A stretch of DNA of 64,000 bases, from the NCBI RefSeq assembly GCF_040869045.1, contig NW_027136915.1, positions 124,001 to 188,000 on the forward strand. Direction: 5' to 3'. Under the pieces are notes generated by a model that was given only the letters and a program-made list of their open reading frames with translations, searched no databases and was not told the DNA's origin. Source of the stretch: Eurosta solidaginis (Eukaryota; Arthropoda; Insecta; Diptera; Tephritidae). Positions 62,931-64,000 of this stretch are shown here, one piece after another (positions within the stretch are counted from its first letter, which is position 1; the number at the start of each line of letters is the position of its first letter). Both the position numbers and the translations under genes were made by a program.

Positions 62931-64000
62931 ATACTAAATAATTCGCACGTTAATCTCGCTTTTATTGTTTGTCGTCCTTTTTGTTAATATAATTAATTGA
63001 TTTTTTTCCCCTAGATTTTTAAATTTTTGTCACACTTTAAATTTAGCTTTGCAAACTTTATTGACAAATGACTTTAAAATTTTATAAACACACGTTCGAG
63101 ATTTGAAATTTATTTCCTTTTCTAACGTAAAATTCAAAGCTATATTTCTAAACGTATGGTAAAAACTACTGCGATCGTATTAGAAATCAAAGGCAGTTCC
63201 ATTGTAAATTTTACGCACAGTTCTCGACTCAGTTTCAAAAACAACTTTAGATTATTTAATTCAAATTTTAAAGTGAGATAATACTTGCCAATTTATGTAT
63301 ACGGAATATATATGGCGTTTTTGTTGTTATTAAAACAATAGTTTTATTTATATTAAAGCTTTTATCATTTTTTTTTTAACTTTGAAAAAACTCCGAACAC
63401 TATTCCTTCATTATATGACATTCGACTGCCTAGTCCACTGCCTTCCACTCTATTCGCAACATAACCTCTACTTAAGCTGCCAAACTATATAGTAAACAAT
63501 GGGCAGTTCTGTATGATAGACAACCCTCTAAATTATGCATGCAGAACTTGTCAGAATAACGGAAAACGTCAACGGGATGAGAACACCTGAATATTAATTA
63601 CATCATGGCGTCTATCCATGATTCAGTTACTAGATTTTTGTTCTCCAATTATGAGAGAGTTTTGACACTCCCAAATTGAAAAATCTGGACGGGTTGGTTT
63701 TACGAAGTAAGGAAAACGGGGAATAATTCAATCCCCTTCAGTGAAATTGTAGTAGACAAGTATCTTTGGTAGTATATTAGTAGTGATAATAAATTTGTAA
63801 ATGCCAAAAGTTTTTGGGGAAATAATTAATAATAATTAATAATTAATTTTCGTGACAAATCCTGAATTGGGAAAATTTTGAAAAATATTTTGAGATAGCA
63901 TGATTTTGAACAAGCAGCCGACTACTCAGCAGCCGCAATGAACTGACAAAAACAAAAATAAAAGAAAATGGCTTATTGTCTTAGAACTTTATACCTACCT
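62931..64000. other. AT-rich flank, no recognised gene
   Basis: Upstream side of the 295-residue ORF, so its promoter is probably here. No ORF of useful length, no repeat shared with the rest of the window, and no RNA gene seen. TATA-like runs are too common in this composition to assign. Confidence 0.4.

Overview
The window looks like repeat-dense DNA from a higher dipteran, most likely a tephritid fruit fly. This is inferred from AT-rich spacers, BEL/Pao and Ty3/gypsy elements of insect type, a tRNA-derived SINE, DINE-1/Helentron-like repeats and a DUF4780 gag-like ORF. It is not a bacterial region: there are no operons, rRNA, CRISPR arrays or functional tRNA genes. Well over 80% of the sequence can be assigned to mobile or repeated DNA, much of it nested.

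Left part (1-9.6 kb). A minus-strand LINE with a DUF4780 ORF runs off the left edge. It is followed by a BEL solo LTR with a 5-bp duplication inside a DINE-like unit, a SINE and a LINE 3' end. Next comes the most gene-like stretch: a broken 6-phosphogluconate dehydrogenase (Pgd) copy that contains an intact Lsm10 reading frame on the same strand, an unidentified open exon-like piece, and a host exon with a signal peptide that has been split by a 5'-truncated LINE ('LINE-J' copy 1). A GC-rich, tandemly repeated block that ends like an LTR closes this part.

Middle (10-36.5 kb). Two copies of one BEL/Pao family lie on the minus strand. Copy A (10.0-20.75 kb) carries a CR1-like LINE and a poly(A)-tailed fragment. 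Copy C (22.3-36.5 kb) carries LINE-J copy 2 inside gag and a nearly complete gypsy element inside its leader. A fragment of a different BEL element (20.75-22.3 kb) lies between them.

Right part (36.5-64 kb). DINE-like arrays are interrupted by a CR1-like LINE, which is itself split by a 17.6/297-like Ty3/gypsy element (38.16-46.94 kb). Then come a hAT-like MITE, a 130-bp satellite with a 390-bp higher-order repeat (interrupted by a solo LTR and by LINE-J copy 3), a plus-strand BEL element (56.4-61.8 kb) and an intact unidentified host ORF on the minus strand (62.0-62.9 kb).

The genes do not form a pathway. Host content is Lsm10 (histone pre-mRNA 3' processing), the dead Pgd copy, the interrupted secreted-protein exon and the 295-residue ORF. 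The most unusual signal is a 2A-like ribosome-skipping motif behind a hydrophobic leader at the N-terminus of LINE-J, ahead of two PHD-like zinc fingers, seen in two copies.
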